Source: Phoronis australis (Eukaryota > Phoronida > Phoronidae). Taken from it: DNA of 60,000 bases. The notes below the pieces were generated by a model, which worked only from the letters and a program-made list of their open reading frames with translations, ran no database searches and had not been told where the DNA came from. Positions 26,501-41,500 of the stretch are shown here, in pieces (the stretch's first letter is position 1; each line of letters opens with the position of its first letter). Location of the stretch: NCBI GenBank assembly GCA_002633005.1, contig NMRA01000011.1, positions 906,855 to 966,854 of the forward strand. The letters are read 5' to 3'. Both the position numbers and the translations under genes were made by a program.

Positions 26501-29500
26501 NNNNNNNNNNNNNNNNNNNNNNNNNNNNNNNNNNNNNNNNNNNNNNNNNNNNNNNNNNNNNNNNNNNNNNNNNNNNNNNNNNNNNNNNNNNNNNNNNNNN
26601 NNNNNNNNNNNNNNNNNNNNNNNNNNNNNNNNNNNNNNNNNNNNNNNNNNNNNNNNNNNNNNNNNNNNNNNNNNNNNNNNNNNNNNNNNNNNNNNNNNNN
26701 NNNNNNNNNNNNNNNNNNNNNNNNNNNNNNNNNNNNNNNNNNNNNNNNNNNNNNNNNNNNNNNNNNNNNNNNNNNNNNNNNNNNNNNNNNNNNNNNNNNN
26801 NNNNNNNNNNNNNNNNNNNNNNNNNNNNNNNNNNNNNNNNNNNNNNNNNNNNNNNNNNNNNNNNNNNNNNNNNNNNNNNNNNNNNNNNNNNNNNNNNNNN
26901 NNNNNNNNNNNNNNNNNNNNNNNNNNNNNNNNNNNNNNNNNNNNNNNNNNNNNNNNNNNNNNNNNNNNNNNNNNNNNNNNNNNNNNNNNNNNNNNNNNNN
27001 NNNNNNNNNNNNNNNNNNNNNNNNNNNNNNNNNNNNNNNNNNNNNNNNNNNNNNNNNNNNNNNNNNNNNNNNNNNNNNNNNNNNNNNNNNNNNNNACGTG
27101 CAAAGTTTTGACTTTAACCTTCTCACACAACTCTTGCAAGTTGACAATAAACAAAGATAGGTTAGGTGGCACTGAACAGTTAGACTGCGGCCGCGGCCAG
27201 TTTGCACTCCCAAAATATTAAAATCTAGGGGTAGGCCAGGCTTGGGAGCATTTTTTAGATAGGTACTGTATGTAAGCCAAGTGAATGTGTTTTTTTTGTA
27301 TTTTGTGAACATGCTGAGAATGAAAAAGGCCACTTTCTCGGCTGTAGCTGCACTCTTTTTCAAGATGGTGGCCTCCTGTTGCAATTGTGCATTGCTGCGT
27401 AGCAACTGAGAAATTGGCCACGATTTCAGGTAGCCCTAAAACAAGCCTGATTTGCAAAAAAACTAGTTGGTTGGTTGACAGTACTTTTGGACCACATTTT
27501 TGGAATCGGTGGGAAATTTGCTTTCGGAATCTAATGTTGACTTTAGTCGAGCATCGGCAGAGAAGTGGTGATTTGGAGGTGAAAAGTGCCGATTTTGCAT
27601 TTTTTGCCCTTATTTTTCTTAGTTCAGCTTGGTTTCCACTGGGAGTGAAAGGGTCAAAAATACAAGAGTACAAAGTTTCTGTGCTCATCTGTAGGGCTTG
27701 TGATGTGAAATGACTCAAAACTTTACTTTATTTGCATGCAGTTTTTGACAGAGTGAAGAAAGGGTGAAGAGTCCATTGACGTGTGTTCTGATAGGCAAAT
27801 CCCTGTGAGAACCGTTCAGTGCCTCCTTACTGTCAACACTGAGTAGTACTACGTTTCATTATTTTGTTCAAATGTTCACTTTTTTACAACTAAATGCATT
27901 TCGTTTTACTTAGTAAGCCATCAAATATTCAATACCACGTAAAATATGCTGGGTACTTCATGTGACTTCAGCGCCACCTTAGAGTATTTAGAGAAACTTC
28001 AATGTTGTTCAACAACAGATACTAATGGGAAAATTACAGATCACATCAGTGTTCTATCAGGGGAGATAACTTGGTAGGAAAGGCCAAAAGAAACTTATAG
28101 TTGCGTGATACTGTGTCATCGGGATCATCATTATTGGTTGACCAGAGGCGAAATGTTTGAAAAGTGAACAGCAATGGTTGGCACTAACAGCACTTTAAAT
28201 TAATCTAAACATTAGCTCATTAAAATTAACATATCACCGCAACAACCTTGTGACTATTGTTGGATTGATTTTTCAACTGTGTCGTATTCATGATCTGGTT
28301 GAAAACACACTAAACAAACAAAACGTTTAAGCAAGTCTACGTTTGATTTGAGAGTGAGACTTTGTGACTAAGACTGCTTTCCATGACGGCATGGGAAGTA
28401 AAAGTGACTAATTCTGCCTCACAGGCATTGAATTTGTGACCAGTATGTACGTATGTTGACATACTGGAGTAACTTCATATAACTCACAAGCATATTATCG
28501 TCATTAAAGCAGGCTTAACCATGTCGTTATTAATCAGTTTAATTACATGGGGATCACCAACGCTGGATGATAAAGTAAACTTTGAGCATTTAGGCCTGTT
28601 GCTTTGTTATCTTTGGTGTCAGACAGAATCAGGCCATGATACTTTGCTTTGTGTTTATTATGAATTTGATAAGTGATAAAGCACCTCCCTAAATCAACAT
28701 TTTGAAAACCCTAAGACTCTGACTTACGGTTAAAAATTTTCAATTTGGGACACAATACGGGGGACAAATTTCTCGACAAAAATTAATTTTCATGAAAATT
28801 TACTTCTGCTTTCAGCATTGTTTGTATGGCGTAGCTGTAACCTAACAAAATTTGGTAGAATTATAAGCATTTGTAACAACGTGGCAAGCCTCTGAAATAG
28901 AGAAATGTTACCAATTATTTTTGTTCCAAATTGAAGAATATTTACCATGGTGGAAACCTATTTTCCAAATTTTATGAAAATCCATCAGAACTTTTTGAAG
29001 ATACCGAGGTAAATGTAAAAAAGATAAAATTGCCAAAAGGGTGCACACCAGTAGTTGGATCCGTCTGAAAATTAGTTCATGCTGTTCAATCCATGAAAGG
29101 ACCATAAGAGCAAAATTTCATGAACATACATCAAAGGATTTGGAGACAGAGCAGCAGACGCTGGACAGAGAGCAATGACGGCATAATGCGCCCACATATA
29201 AATATGTGGAGCATAAAATTTTTCACAAATAATTTATTGAAATTTATGGTTGACTGATAATAGAATACAATGATATACTTACCACAGTACTAAGGGTTTC
29301 AAAAATAGCATAACAATGTTTTAGCACTATCATTTCTGGCTCAACAAGCACACAATGCAAATACATATCGCGTGTACACTAAGGGGATGTTTTCACTTGT
29401 ACCAGTATGTTCAACCTCATGACATAAATTTTTAAATGTTAGTCTATTTTACTCCCAATACATTGATACTGTACGCAAGTATTACTATTCTGCTCTAACA

Positions 29501-32500
29501 AAAACGTATAAAAAATATTTACCCCAGGCAATATGCAAAACAGTAGTAAAAAGTCTTCTATCTGATATAGACCCAATGGCTAAAATTACCATAGGCTTTC
29601 TGCACAGGTCCTTATGTTTTGTGACAGCAGCAATAGATGGAACAATACATTCTCAGGAGATGCGATTGATGAGAACCTCAATAACACCAACAGCATGAAA
29701 TTAGGTGTTTTCATCATATTATAATGTCCTGAACTGAAGAATGTTTAATGTATAACCGTACACACCGACAATGTCATACATACCAATATCGTTGGCAGCG
29801 CCATTGGCTTGCTCGGCGGCTCTTCCCAGGCTGGAGATGCTGTCAATGTGGGCTTTAGCAGTGGCGGTGACACCTGTTGACAAGTTAACAGTAATAAAGC
29901 TCATACAAGTCTCTTGTGACCGGTGTCAAGAGTGTGAACTCAGTACATAACCAAGCTGACTGGAGATACAAATATTTAGAATTACTGGCAACAATAATGT
30001 ACCAGAGAGTTGTAGTGCACTTAATGCCAGGGACAGTTTAGACAATGAAAGCATTGTGGTGAAATTGGCCTGTTGTCTGCTTAGATGGCAACCTATCACG
30101 GGGTCACTTGAGAAGGAAAAATACATCAATATGCCAGATGTTAAAAACAACCAGGCATTTTAAATGAAGAAGGATTGGCCTCATATAAGCCGTTCTGACA
30201 TCAAATTTGTTACAGAAACGGAGAGTACACAGGTACAGGTGAAGAGCCACTTAAAGTTTAACAGACTACATACATATAGTGATAGCTCAATTTGACGATG
30301 CAGAAATCCAATGCGAGCTTAGTGACCTGGTAAAAATCCGAAGTCACTATGCACACCTATGAGCACGCGCTCAAAATACTGAAGGAAGTAAACAGACAAG
30401 AGTGTCTTAAACTTCGTGACTCACGCACACAGACAATGTGTCGTGATCGTCTGCTTTTCCGGGAGCCTCTGTGGAATTTTAGGCTCAGTGAGACTGCTGA
30501 GCACGTGGCATACACATAATTATTTGTTCGACTAAAAAAAGACACATGCCGGATGTTGCGAGGGGCATTAGCTCAGTCCACCGGAACTTGAATTTAGACA
30601 TTTGCCATTTTCGACTATTGTCAACTATGTGTCGTTACAGGGGACGGGACTTTCACACCTCTGCATACAGACTTCGAAATGTTTCCCCACTTTGGCAAAC
30701 TTTTGCAGATGGCATATGACAACTTGTCATAACCGGAACCTAATAGTACTCAATAGCATTGAGCCATGCATATTAGTTTATGTTTAGAAAATTTATCTTG
30801 GTAAGTTACATATGCCATGGGAGCTATTCATAATTTCCTGAGCACAATACATTTACGTATTCATAATCAATGACCAAAGCAACATAGTGAAAAAACAACT
30901 CTTCCACTCAGCTAATAACCAAATTAAAACAGTTAGTGGTGACATTAGAGATAAATGGAACACCACAGTATATCAACATTGATCATATTTAATTAAACCA
31001 TAATATATTGGTACTTCTATAGTTGATTCCATTCATACACCTCATACTCAATATATTAGTCACGCACGCACAAAAAGCATTTACAGGTGTTGTTCATAAT
31101 GTCACAGTGCTTTACAACGGACAACAGTATTGCATCAAACTACTTGGCACACAACCTTCTCCAAGATAATGCGCCCAAAACAGTCACGGCCAGGCAAACC
31201 TTCATATTACGAAAAATCACCCACCTACGTAACACTGGGGAACAGGTCCTGTACACTCATAGATTATTCCTGATTGCATAGTTCATTTTAAGACTAGATA
31301 TATGTTGTTGAACGCATACTGAAAACAAAATTCTGATGTAGTGTTATTCATGGTCCCTTCCCATGAATGTTCAAGGTTGGTATTGAGTGGAGACTAAAGA
31401 GGTGCATTAAACATGATGACACAGAGAGAACGCTAAACTTTGCCGTTATCAAAGATATCGTCGTCAATAAAGGCACATGCTATATTCGCAAATATTTTGT
31501 TCAAATATTCATCATCGGTTCTTCTTCTATAAGCATTTCAATATTCAATTGTCTATCGATGCAATACTTTATATTTCACATATGTAGGACCCTCAAGAAA
31601 TGTCCCAATTTGTCCATCCTCAGAACATTGTGTCTTAGTAACGGCTGCTTTCAGCCACCATGTTTTTATGCACAGTTATCCAAAACAATTAGGAATATTT
31701 TTTAAACTGTAACAGTTTTGGAGATTTCATCTAGTACATTCATACAGAACAAAAGTTGGTCATGTTATTGATAAAGAGTCGTTTTTTTATTTTTACTAAA
31801 ATGACAGGCATCATCATGTGACCCAATATTAATAACAGATTGGTGTAAAGTCAAAACTCAAATTCTGCACGCTTTCTATTTTCACAAAATATGCACTTCT
31901 ACTCAAGTTAAAATCTATAGTTATGTAGATCATGTGGTTAAATACATCCACAAATCCATAACAATTACACAAGACATTCTTAAAATTTTAAATTCGCAGT
32001 ACTTCCTTGGTCTAACAGGAAAGCTCAAGTTAACTTGGCTATTTACATTCACATACCTCTAGAGCCTTGTAGGGAAGGCAAGACATATGTATCACTTCAT
32101 GTGATGCATGCGTAGAATTCCAAATAGCAATTTCATACCTGTTGTTGATTAACTAGGTAAGTATACCTGGTTTGGACATTACTAGTACATAAAAAACAAA
32201 ACGGTGGGGGAATACAAAAAATCATAGATACTGAAAGCTTGTGTGTGGAATTCAAAAGCATGTTTAACCAGAAAAAAATGTGAAATTTCCATTTAGAATT
32301 AAATTATTTCATACTATTAAAGTGCATTGTATTTTAGTACTCTGCAAAAGGAATGCAGATTGAATTAAAGTGGCATTAAATTGGTGCTTTCTGTCAAAAA
32401 TAAGTTTTGATTTAAGCCACTCAGCGTTACAAAATAGATATTATCTTGCTCCTTACTCAATTAATTTTAAAGTCCGCTCCATATACAGCCTACCTTTGGA

Positions 32501-35500
32501 CAACTTGCACTATTGCAACTTGATACCCCACTTTTAAGTGGAGCATCCACACTTACACACATCCAGTCACTATGGTAAAGGCGGGAGTTGTCTCCCTGTG
32601 TGTGTGACAATGAAGACCTCATGCGAGTACGGAGCGCAACAGAAAACTCACCTGAATGTTACCACACCTGATAATTACTTCCGCCTTGCCTCAGCATTGC
32701 GACCACACAGGGGTTAGAAGTGGCGCAAGTTACCCCTAAATAAGTTAACTCGCCTCCATAAGGTGAAGTTAGTTGTCACAAGTGGAGCAAGTTGCTCTAG
32801 TTTAAATAAAGTCCACACAGCATCCAAACCCAGCAAAAATCATTCCAGGAGTAACTTGTTCTAGTGTAAGTCTGTGCGTGGACGGCACTTCAGAAGTGCT
32901 CGATAAGAACTGACCAAGCTCATAAAGTTCACAATGAGACTTGAAATTTCATGAGCTTGGTTTGAATTAGAAACAAACTTTCTAAGCCCAAAAGTCACCT
33001 ACAATTAGACTAAAAGGTCTTTCCATCAATGTCGACACTTCCCTGTTCAGGGGAGCGTCAAACAGTCTATTCGGTCTTGGATCAATGTTAACAGCTCAAG
33101 ATAAGGTTGCAATAAACAGGTGGATATAACAGTGAAGCCTTGATGCATCCCTGCAGTGGTTACGCCCAACTTGGGTGCTCATCGAAATTATGTGCAGGGG
33201 TCACTGCTGTGACATTGGTGAAGGTCATATTACGCCACCTTGCGATAACTTCGATGACTATGGTGTTACCTCGCGATAACTCTGACGTCTGCTAACTACC
33301 GTACCGAAGCTAATAGGAAAGCTCACGTTGACTTCTATGTGGACTCTTCAGTCACTAGTACCACATTTAACTTGATGGGAAAGGCCAAACAAAGAATGTG
33401 AGAGCCATAGAGTAAATGGTCTGAATCAAAAGTTGTTGCTGATGGAAAGTGAATTTATAACCGCTTGGAATGATTCCATGACCTTCATTGTTTGCTGTAA
33501 CTTTATGATTGAGATAAAAAAATGACCTAGAGTAAGATATGCAAAAGGCAAACACTAGTCATTGCTACAAGGATAGTTAATTTATAGGATGAGAGGCATT
33601 TTCATTTCTCATCAGGCAACTCAAACGAATACGAGTTACCTCTACTCTCAATCCCATTTTTGGTTGAAGAAAAAGTTGCATGCTAATCACTTATAAAGTT
33701 CTGCAATTATTTGGCCAAAAATTAGAATTCTAACGTAATGCCAAGACATGAATATAAAGTGATACTCAGTATCTAAAAAATTTTAAGAACAAGTTTTGCG
33801 GCACAACCGATCTGCCAAAAATAACCTACCCACATTCAGTAAGTATTGCGACATGGTGTGGGGAATGACACTGCATGGTGCTATCGGTGTACGTGCCCAT
33901 TAGGTACGTCATTCGTTCAAAGGTCATCCATTTGCAGAATTTTTTTGTTTTCATGTTTACAAGTAATCTGCAAACTCAACTGCAGCTTAGTTACGATGGG
34001 ATATGTTCAAACATTATTGTTTAGTTCCTGCTTCCCTTATCATAGTTGGCAGAGTGCAAATGCCCCTGTAACAATGTCTTCCTCAGCATGTCACAATTCG
34101 CAACACAATTGTACATTTTAACCTATACCCCAGATAGTGCAACTTGCGTCTATTACAATAGCTAAAGAGCTGGGACCTCTTAAGAAGCCGATTCTTCAAA
34201 ACTGCTTCCTGCTGGGTAGAGCTGGCTGACAACAGCAGGTGGTTTGGTTGTCACAAATGCATGTGGTCTTTTAAGGAGGCCCAGAAATAAATGGGATTTC
34301 ACATAACATAGCAAGCATTTTGAGTATTTTACCAATAGTGTTAACAAGGAAAAAACCTGAAAAGCAAATGCCTCATTTTGCTTCTTGCTTTAAAAGAGTT
34401 TACATATCATTAACAGCCTATTTAGCTGTATAGACAATACTGATGGACTGTTCTTGTGCCTCATGGTCAAAACAAAGTAATTTTCAGAGGAATGTCATAT
34501 AGTCTATTTTGTAATTATTAAACCCATCAAATATTAGTTAAACTTCCTGCTTAGTGTCAGCAACTGAAGATGATAATGAGGAGCCCAATCACGTCCAAGT
34601 ACCTCAACAGACAACATTGTGAAAAAGGCAAGAGATAACGCAGTCGCTTTAAGTTTGCGCGATCATCACGCTCCATTTTTATCTTTTTGTGACGTTACAA
34701 GGTTTTCCCCATAACATTTCCCTGAAAATGGCAAGTGATAACCACTAGGTTATCAGTCTTAACTAAATAACCCTTTGAACAAACAATCAAACTGCAATCA
34801 TGCTCAATTCAACTTAATGTTCATAACAAACTGAAGTTTTATTCCAGAATTTAGACAATAATACACCAATTATGTCTCACCCTCTTTCATTCAAATACTG
34901 CAAGTGTTCACACACAGACACTGTCTGTTCTTGTCAAATACATGAGCCTGGTGTCTATGACATGAATTTTTAAATGATCCCAACAGGAGATACAAAAAAA
35001 GAAAGTAACTCAACAAAACTTGGAGAAAATCCCCGAGATTTTTAGGTGAAAAAATGAGCTCTTGAGAACATTTGGTATTATTTTCGAAGTTATCAAAATT
35101 AGTCATCATGTCCAGTAATATCACCCGCCCCAAGTCCTGCACAACAGACTCTATTGAACCCTAGCACCAGATTATCAGAGACAACAATACCGCAATGACG
35201 TTATGCAGGTCTTATCTGTAAAAACAAACAATTCCTCAGGTGATGGGTGTGTTTACCTGGCCACTTTTGAGAAGGGCGCATACCCATGACCATGGTTGTG
35301 AAGGGTGGCGCACATATTAAAAGATGGTTTAATACCTTCATCATATAAATTATAAGAGACTGCAAATAATCAGAGATAGCAGAGACGGATTAAATTACTT
35401 TGTACAAGGATGTTCCATGGATGAAAATTGCAAGCATACCTGGTATGGTATCAGGCGATCGAATGAACAACCGTAATAAGGATAGCCAGATTAAATTGAT

Positions 35501-38500
35501 GGGCAATAAAAAGTCAATTTCAAAAACACTCAACATTTTCCACGGAAAAAATAAAAGCTGGGATTACATTACTGGCACATATTTCCACCTGTCGTAAGAC
35601 AAAACTACTCGACAAGTAAGAGAAATCTCCTGACTAAACTTTAAACCTGATAACCCTCATTCGTTTCTCATTTGTTGAATTCCAAGAGGAGAGCTAACAG
35701 ATTTTGACTGACCAATAAGCATCAGATGGGACATAATCTGCAGTACTTTGAACCATGGTACAGTGGACCTGTTTCTTGAAAAGTCTAATGACTTTTGTCG
35801 TCTGACTTAAGCCAAAAGTCAGATACCTGACTTCGAATAGCCAAAAGTTGATTTTGTCTATTGCATTTCTCAAAACATTTTGTTGCCTGTCTGTTCGAGC
35901 AGCGATCAGAAATAACAAAGCGCGGTTAATTGTTCTGAAGCATAGAAATCACTTCTAATCTGGGTACAGAACAATTTGCGACTGATTTTACGATAAGTGA
36001 TCTAAATCAAAAGTTGGTTTCTGACAGAAGGCACGGGTTTATTGACCAGGCTACCAGTGTCAGACTTGTTGATTTTTGTTGATCCCAAACTGTATAATAA
36101 TCATGAAATGTGAAGTTTATGGTATAATACACAGCTTTTTCTCCATAAAAATGCTCAATTTCACTCCTGAACAAACCTCACACCTATACAGAGGTTAACA
36201 CCAGTGAGTGCCCTTGAGATTTCTCTAGACGGGCTCCACCCAACATTGAACTCTTTGAATAATTGATATATCAACAGGTAGAGATTAGCTGGCTCACAGG
36301 CCAGTTCATGTCCCAGAATTCATTATACCTTAATTGTGTTCAAAGGGAGTATCCTCCTCTACACCACAAAGTCAATATTGGAGGTTTTGAAAATATGCTC
36401 TTGGTCTTTANTCTAAGATTTGTCTTAATTTCCAAACTTTGAAACTTCCACATTTGGAAAGTTACTCAAAATTAAGACAAAACTTGGCTCATACACTTAA
36501 GTCAAACTTAAGATCTCTTTCTTGATTTGGTTTTAAGACAAATTTAACTTTTATTTTAAAATTTACAAAAATTTAAGATTTGTCTTAGCTAAGTCAGTTT
36601 TGTTGGAACGGGCCCAGTGTCAGACTTGTTGATTTTTGTTGATCCCAAACTGTATAATAATCATGAAATGTGAAGTTTATGGTATAATACAGAGCTTGTC
36701 AATGCTCAATTTCACTCCTGAACAAACCTCACACCTATACAGAGGTTAACACCAGTGAGTGCCCTTGAGATTTCTCTAAAGGGGCTCCACCCAACATTGA
36801 ACTCTTTGAATAATTGATATATCAACAGGTAGAGATTAGCTGGCTCACAGGCCAGTTCATGTCCCAGAATTCATTATACCTTAATTGTGTTCAAAGGGAG
36901 TATCCTCCTCTACACCACAAAGTCAATATTGGAGGTTTTAAAAATATGCTCTTGGTCTTTATGCACTATCAGACCAAAGACTTTATGCACCACAATCAGA
37001 ATAACAGAGTCAATGTATCCAGTACAATTTCCATATTTAACTGAAACATTTTAATGTCTGACAGGTAGACCTTCAATTGTTAACAAGTACATTGCCTATG
37101 AAAAGCAGAGTCATTACATTATGAAATAAAGCCACAACAGCCTACAAATTGTGGGATAGGGAGAACATAGAAGCAGGATGCATGGTAAAGGTTAATTTAC
37201 CAGTGATGTACTTTAAAAACAGACCATAAACCAGTTACCACAGTGACATACAAGACCACAGAATTGATTCCTGGAAGTTTTCTTCAGTCACAAGCTATAT
37301 GTTTAATTACCAGTGACATGTGACATGACAAAAGTTGGAACCCTGTGTGTGTAGTTTTGATAGCAAGCAAACTATGTCCACAAACACACCAGCTATCCAC
37401 GGTGATCCAAAGTGATCTACAACTATCCATAGTGATCCATAGTGATCTACAACTATCCATAGTGATCCAAAGTGATCTACAACTATCCATAGTGATCCAG
37501 AACTATCCAAAGAGATCCAGAACTCAACAGACAGCAAATTCTTCGATTTTTCAATCTCCCCAACTAATGAGAGAAGTCTATTAAAATGAACTTGCAAATA
37601 TTATTGACTTAAGCACAAAATTCACTAATTTGTAATGTTTCAGTTCAGTACCCACCTTCTGAATAGAAAAGTTCTCAGAAGTAGGTTAATGAAAATTTTG
37701 CATCAATTTTAAGCTGTAAAGCACTAGATGTTCTACAACATTGAATAAAACATTTGAATATCATTTTTTCAAATAACAGATCATTTAATTTGAAAAATGT
37801 TGATTTTACATTGAATGTTTTGTTATTTTGCATTTAATAACAGCGCGACATAAAATTCCACAATGACATACTAATAAATAGGCAAATCCAACTGTAGACA
37901 CTACATGTGATTTCCAATTTATTAAGGAAAAAACTTTTTAACTAAGATTATTCGCAACAATTAAGCTTTTTTCAAAACCCCGACAACATAACATAATCAC
38001 TATCTAATAAAACACAACGCAACGGGGTAATCAAAATCTTCAAATGGCGCATTATTTTTAAAGCTCAAAAATGAAGTTGGTGACCTAATTCTTTCTGTCT
38101 AATTTCATAGAAAGCAGGATGGTTATCATCATAAAACACAAAAAGAATCAACAGTGTAACTTTTGTGTAGGAGCTGAAATGCTAAAATTCCAGGAGCTCA
38201 AAATGCAGAAAAATGTTACTCTGGCATACAAAAATCAGAAAAACCCAGAAATATAATTGAAGTTGTTACAACATAAAAGTGACATCATACAACAAAATCA
38301 ATCCATTTCCAAAAGGATTTGAATCGTTAATTGGAGGAGGCTCTTCAGTAACGCACATATATTTCACATTTTTGCTGGACGAGTCTTGCAAGTTTTCGGC
38401 AGATATGTAGTAAACAAAGATCAGAACACAAAATTTGAAGGTTTGCCAGAAAAAAATCAACAATAAATTAAAACTGTATCAAGCCCATGTAAATGCATGT

Positions 38501-41500
38501 ACAAAACTTGGATCCAACAATTACACTCTAAAAAGAAAACTCTGAGGTTTTCAAATCCATGTTACCAGTGTGAACACTTGATGACTCAAAGTTGGAAAAT
38601 TCATGTGACCATAAAAGTCTGTAGTCTTGGGATTTTGATTAAAAATGTCTTCTGTATCTTAGCTGATAACAGTTGACACATCGCCAGTTTATGAAAAGCG
38701 TAATTTTTCCAAGGAATGTTTACACCTCCAAAGACATATTTGCTTAAAAATCACAACTTCTTTCTCATTGTACAATAATCAATAAAACTATTTCAGTAAG
38801 TGCAACAACTCAAAAGGCCTGTACCATGGTTTGAAGCAATTCAGAATGGTTTTGTAAAACTGGGTCAAAACACCTCACGTAATAGGTTATAAAAACCAAT
38901 GTCACAGAATCAAATAAAACTAGCGTGCTGTTATCACTACCAGGAATGGTGAATACCCACTTGACAAGGCTTTCTGATACGCTCTGCCTGTTTGAATGAA
39001 GGTCTTCAGTCTTGGTGCAAAGGCATCGTTTAAGTCCTGAAAGATGCAAATTGTAAGATTATCTTAGAGATGATTAAAGTTGACATAAACTTGCAGATTA
39101 ACGCACATTTGGTATCCAGCACTCCCTACTGGTTTAATCAGCTTATATCTTTCCACAGTATTAGGACATCTCTTACAAAATCATAAATAATATCCAATTC
39201 AAAAGCTGGCCGAAATGCATTCACTTTTGCCAGTAGTAAAAATGTCAGTAATCTGAACACTTTCAAGTGCATAATATACACCACTACTGATGGGGTTTGC
39301 ACCACCATAAGCACATGCTCAGGGAAAGGAGACCTGTCTTTATTGTTGTTTAAATTCAATTTTTGTTATTAAAGAAATTCGGATGTTGAGAAAACACTAA
39401 TTCCTGGCAAAAATGACGCCTTCACAGACAGCACTTTTGTTTGGCTAAATCATATGCATTTACTCACATGAACCTTAAATGTAAGTGAACCTTAAATATA
39501 AGTGAACCTTACATGTAAGTGAACCTTAAATGTAAGAGAACATTAAATGTAAGTGAACCTTAAATGTAAGTGAACCTTAAATATAAGTGAACCTTAAACG
39601 TAAGTGAACCTTAAATGTAAGTGAACCTTAAATGTAAGTGAACCTTAAATGTAAGTGAACCTTACATGTAAGTGAACCTTAAATGTAAGTGAACAAGGTG
39701 GTGATGTGCTGACGTGCAGTCGTTCATTTCAAACAATTGTATGCACTTATTAAATCATAAGTGTCAAATGAGGAACAGTATGTTCCCTTAGGGCAAACAA
39801 CAACTAGTTACTGCAACTACTTGTCAACTACTTTTCAGTTTGGAGCTAAATGAAGAACAGTCGTGTACAAGTTCAACAAACACTGACACAGTAAGAGTGT
39901 ATGTACATCCCAGGCTCTCAACTAAAATGGTTATTCTGATGGGACACGAATGTATTTCAGTGGCCAGTCTTGCTTGCCATGTTTTGTTTTCATATCTCTC
40001 AACCTTTCTAATTCAACTTCAGAAATAAGGCCAGGTAAATACTAAAGCTCGTAAGATGTATTTTCAACTTGTTAAACTATTACTTCAGTTTGCGGTTCTA
40101 CAATATTGGATCTCTGAAAGCATGCACAGTGCCGCTTTAAGACGAATACTTCTTGGTAATAACAGAGGCCAAAATAAAAATATTATTTAAAGCGGCTACA
40201 AACATGCCCTCGGTCACAAAAACAGATAATTTGATTCAGATCACTTACTACGGTGTAACTTGTGGGCTCGGAAAGGATTGACATGTGCTATTACTTGAGA
40301 CCAGTCTACAAGTTGGGCCGTCACAGTGTGTCATTTTATTCAACGGCCATTTTCTCAAGGAGTAATGAACTGCCAGTTCTTTTGCAAAACCAAAAATCCC
40401 TTCTCCGCCCGAGACCAGTTTCATAATGTTAAGTGGCCACTTTAACTTTCATGTTACCCACCAGATGGTTAAACACCTCAAATTTCTTAAATTAATATAC
40501 AGCTTGTCAACAGGTGTATCTTGCACGGATATTATTTTAGAGTTGAACAAACACACGCACATAGTACAGTAGTAAAGCACTAGCTACAGTAGCAACTGTT
40601 CACCGTGGATTGTCATGAGGGTAGAAGGGTACATACCCAATGAATGCGTGGATCATTGATTGTCACTTACCACTACACTAGTCATGTCATGAAACAATTT
40701 TGAATCAACATGCAGGTATGAGAAGATAAGCAGGTACTTAGCTGTGATCTGCACTGTTAACAGTTTACCTTAAGTTTAAAACTAAACAAATGAATTCCCC
40801 CNNNNNNNNNNNNNNNNNNNNNNNNNNNNNNNNNNNNNNNNNNNNNNNNNNNNNNNNNNNNNTCCCATACTCACAAGTTATCTTCCATAAACAAACAAAG
40901 GAATCCAAAACGCCAAACTAAAAATTCAATTTTCTGTTTATGTTGAGGACACAGCTTGTAATCATGTTCTGTATAATTTAGAGCAATAATGACCATCAAA
41001 TTAATCAAACAAAACCGTAATCGTTCGGGTTAACGCCCATGCTCAGTTAACCGCCCACCCCCTACTTTAGGTGAATTTCGATTTAACCGCCCACTGCTCG
41101 GTTAACCGCCCCCCTGCTATTTTTGAAGATTTCCAATTAACCGCCCACTGCTCGGTTAACCGCCCATCCCCTACTTTTGACGATTGGTGATTACCGCCCT
41201 GTGCTAATAGAAAACGCGAATCCCCGACCTTTNATCCTGACATGAAGGAATAATGAACACATCATCAATCGCATACTAGTGACGTAGAACTATGCAGTAC
41301 TTAAGCAGTACTAAGCAGAGCTACGTGTAGTTTGAAGTTCAATAACTAAGAGGCCATCCTGCAGCCAACATAAAATACATTTTATAACGTTATTCCAGGA
41401 AACTAAAGCTGGATTCGTACTTATTTAATTATCGGATGATTATCAGTTAACGAAACTCATAAGTTTTGGTATACTTGTCAAAACTAGAATCACAGTTGAA

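Larger units (their letters stand above)
23244..29783 (-). other. BAIAP2: Intron 3 of the I-BAR gene (contents)
   Basis: The 6.5-kb intron holds a short GTGTAAC microsatellite (about 23548-23570), the long inverted repeat at 24421-25390, a 23-bp minisatellite running into a 762-base gap, and a repeat copy at 28880-29215. The 27.2-27.7 kb ORFs on both strands show no recognisable protein. Confidence 0.75.
29874..38960 (-). other. BAIAP2: Intron 2 of the I-BAR gene (contents)
   Basis: This 9.1-kb intron is largely unique AT-rich sequence with no convincing ORF. It holds a direct duplication with a MITE end (36045-36960) and a 30-bp array (37393-37521). The stretches 30-35.6 kb and 37.6-38.9 kb show nothing I can support. 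Confidence 0.7.

Noticed and set aside
26188-27405. Several 290-360 codon ORFs across the large gap
   Set aside because: Almost all residues are X from Ns; the rest is minisatellite translation.
27218-27718. Overlapping ORFs of 166 (-) and 108 (+) codons
   Set aside because: They are antisense to each other, next to a gap, in an intron, and resemble no protein family I know.
31367-34121. ORFs of 60-112 codons in I-BAR intron 2
   Set aside because: Low-complexity AT-rich translations without family resemblance or splice signals.
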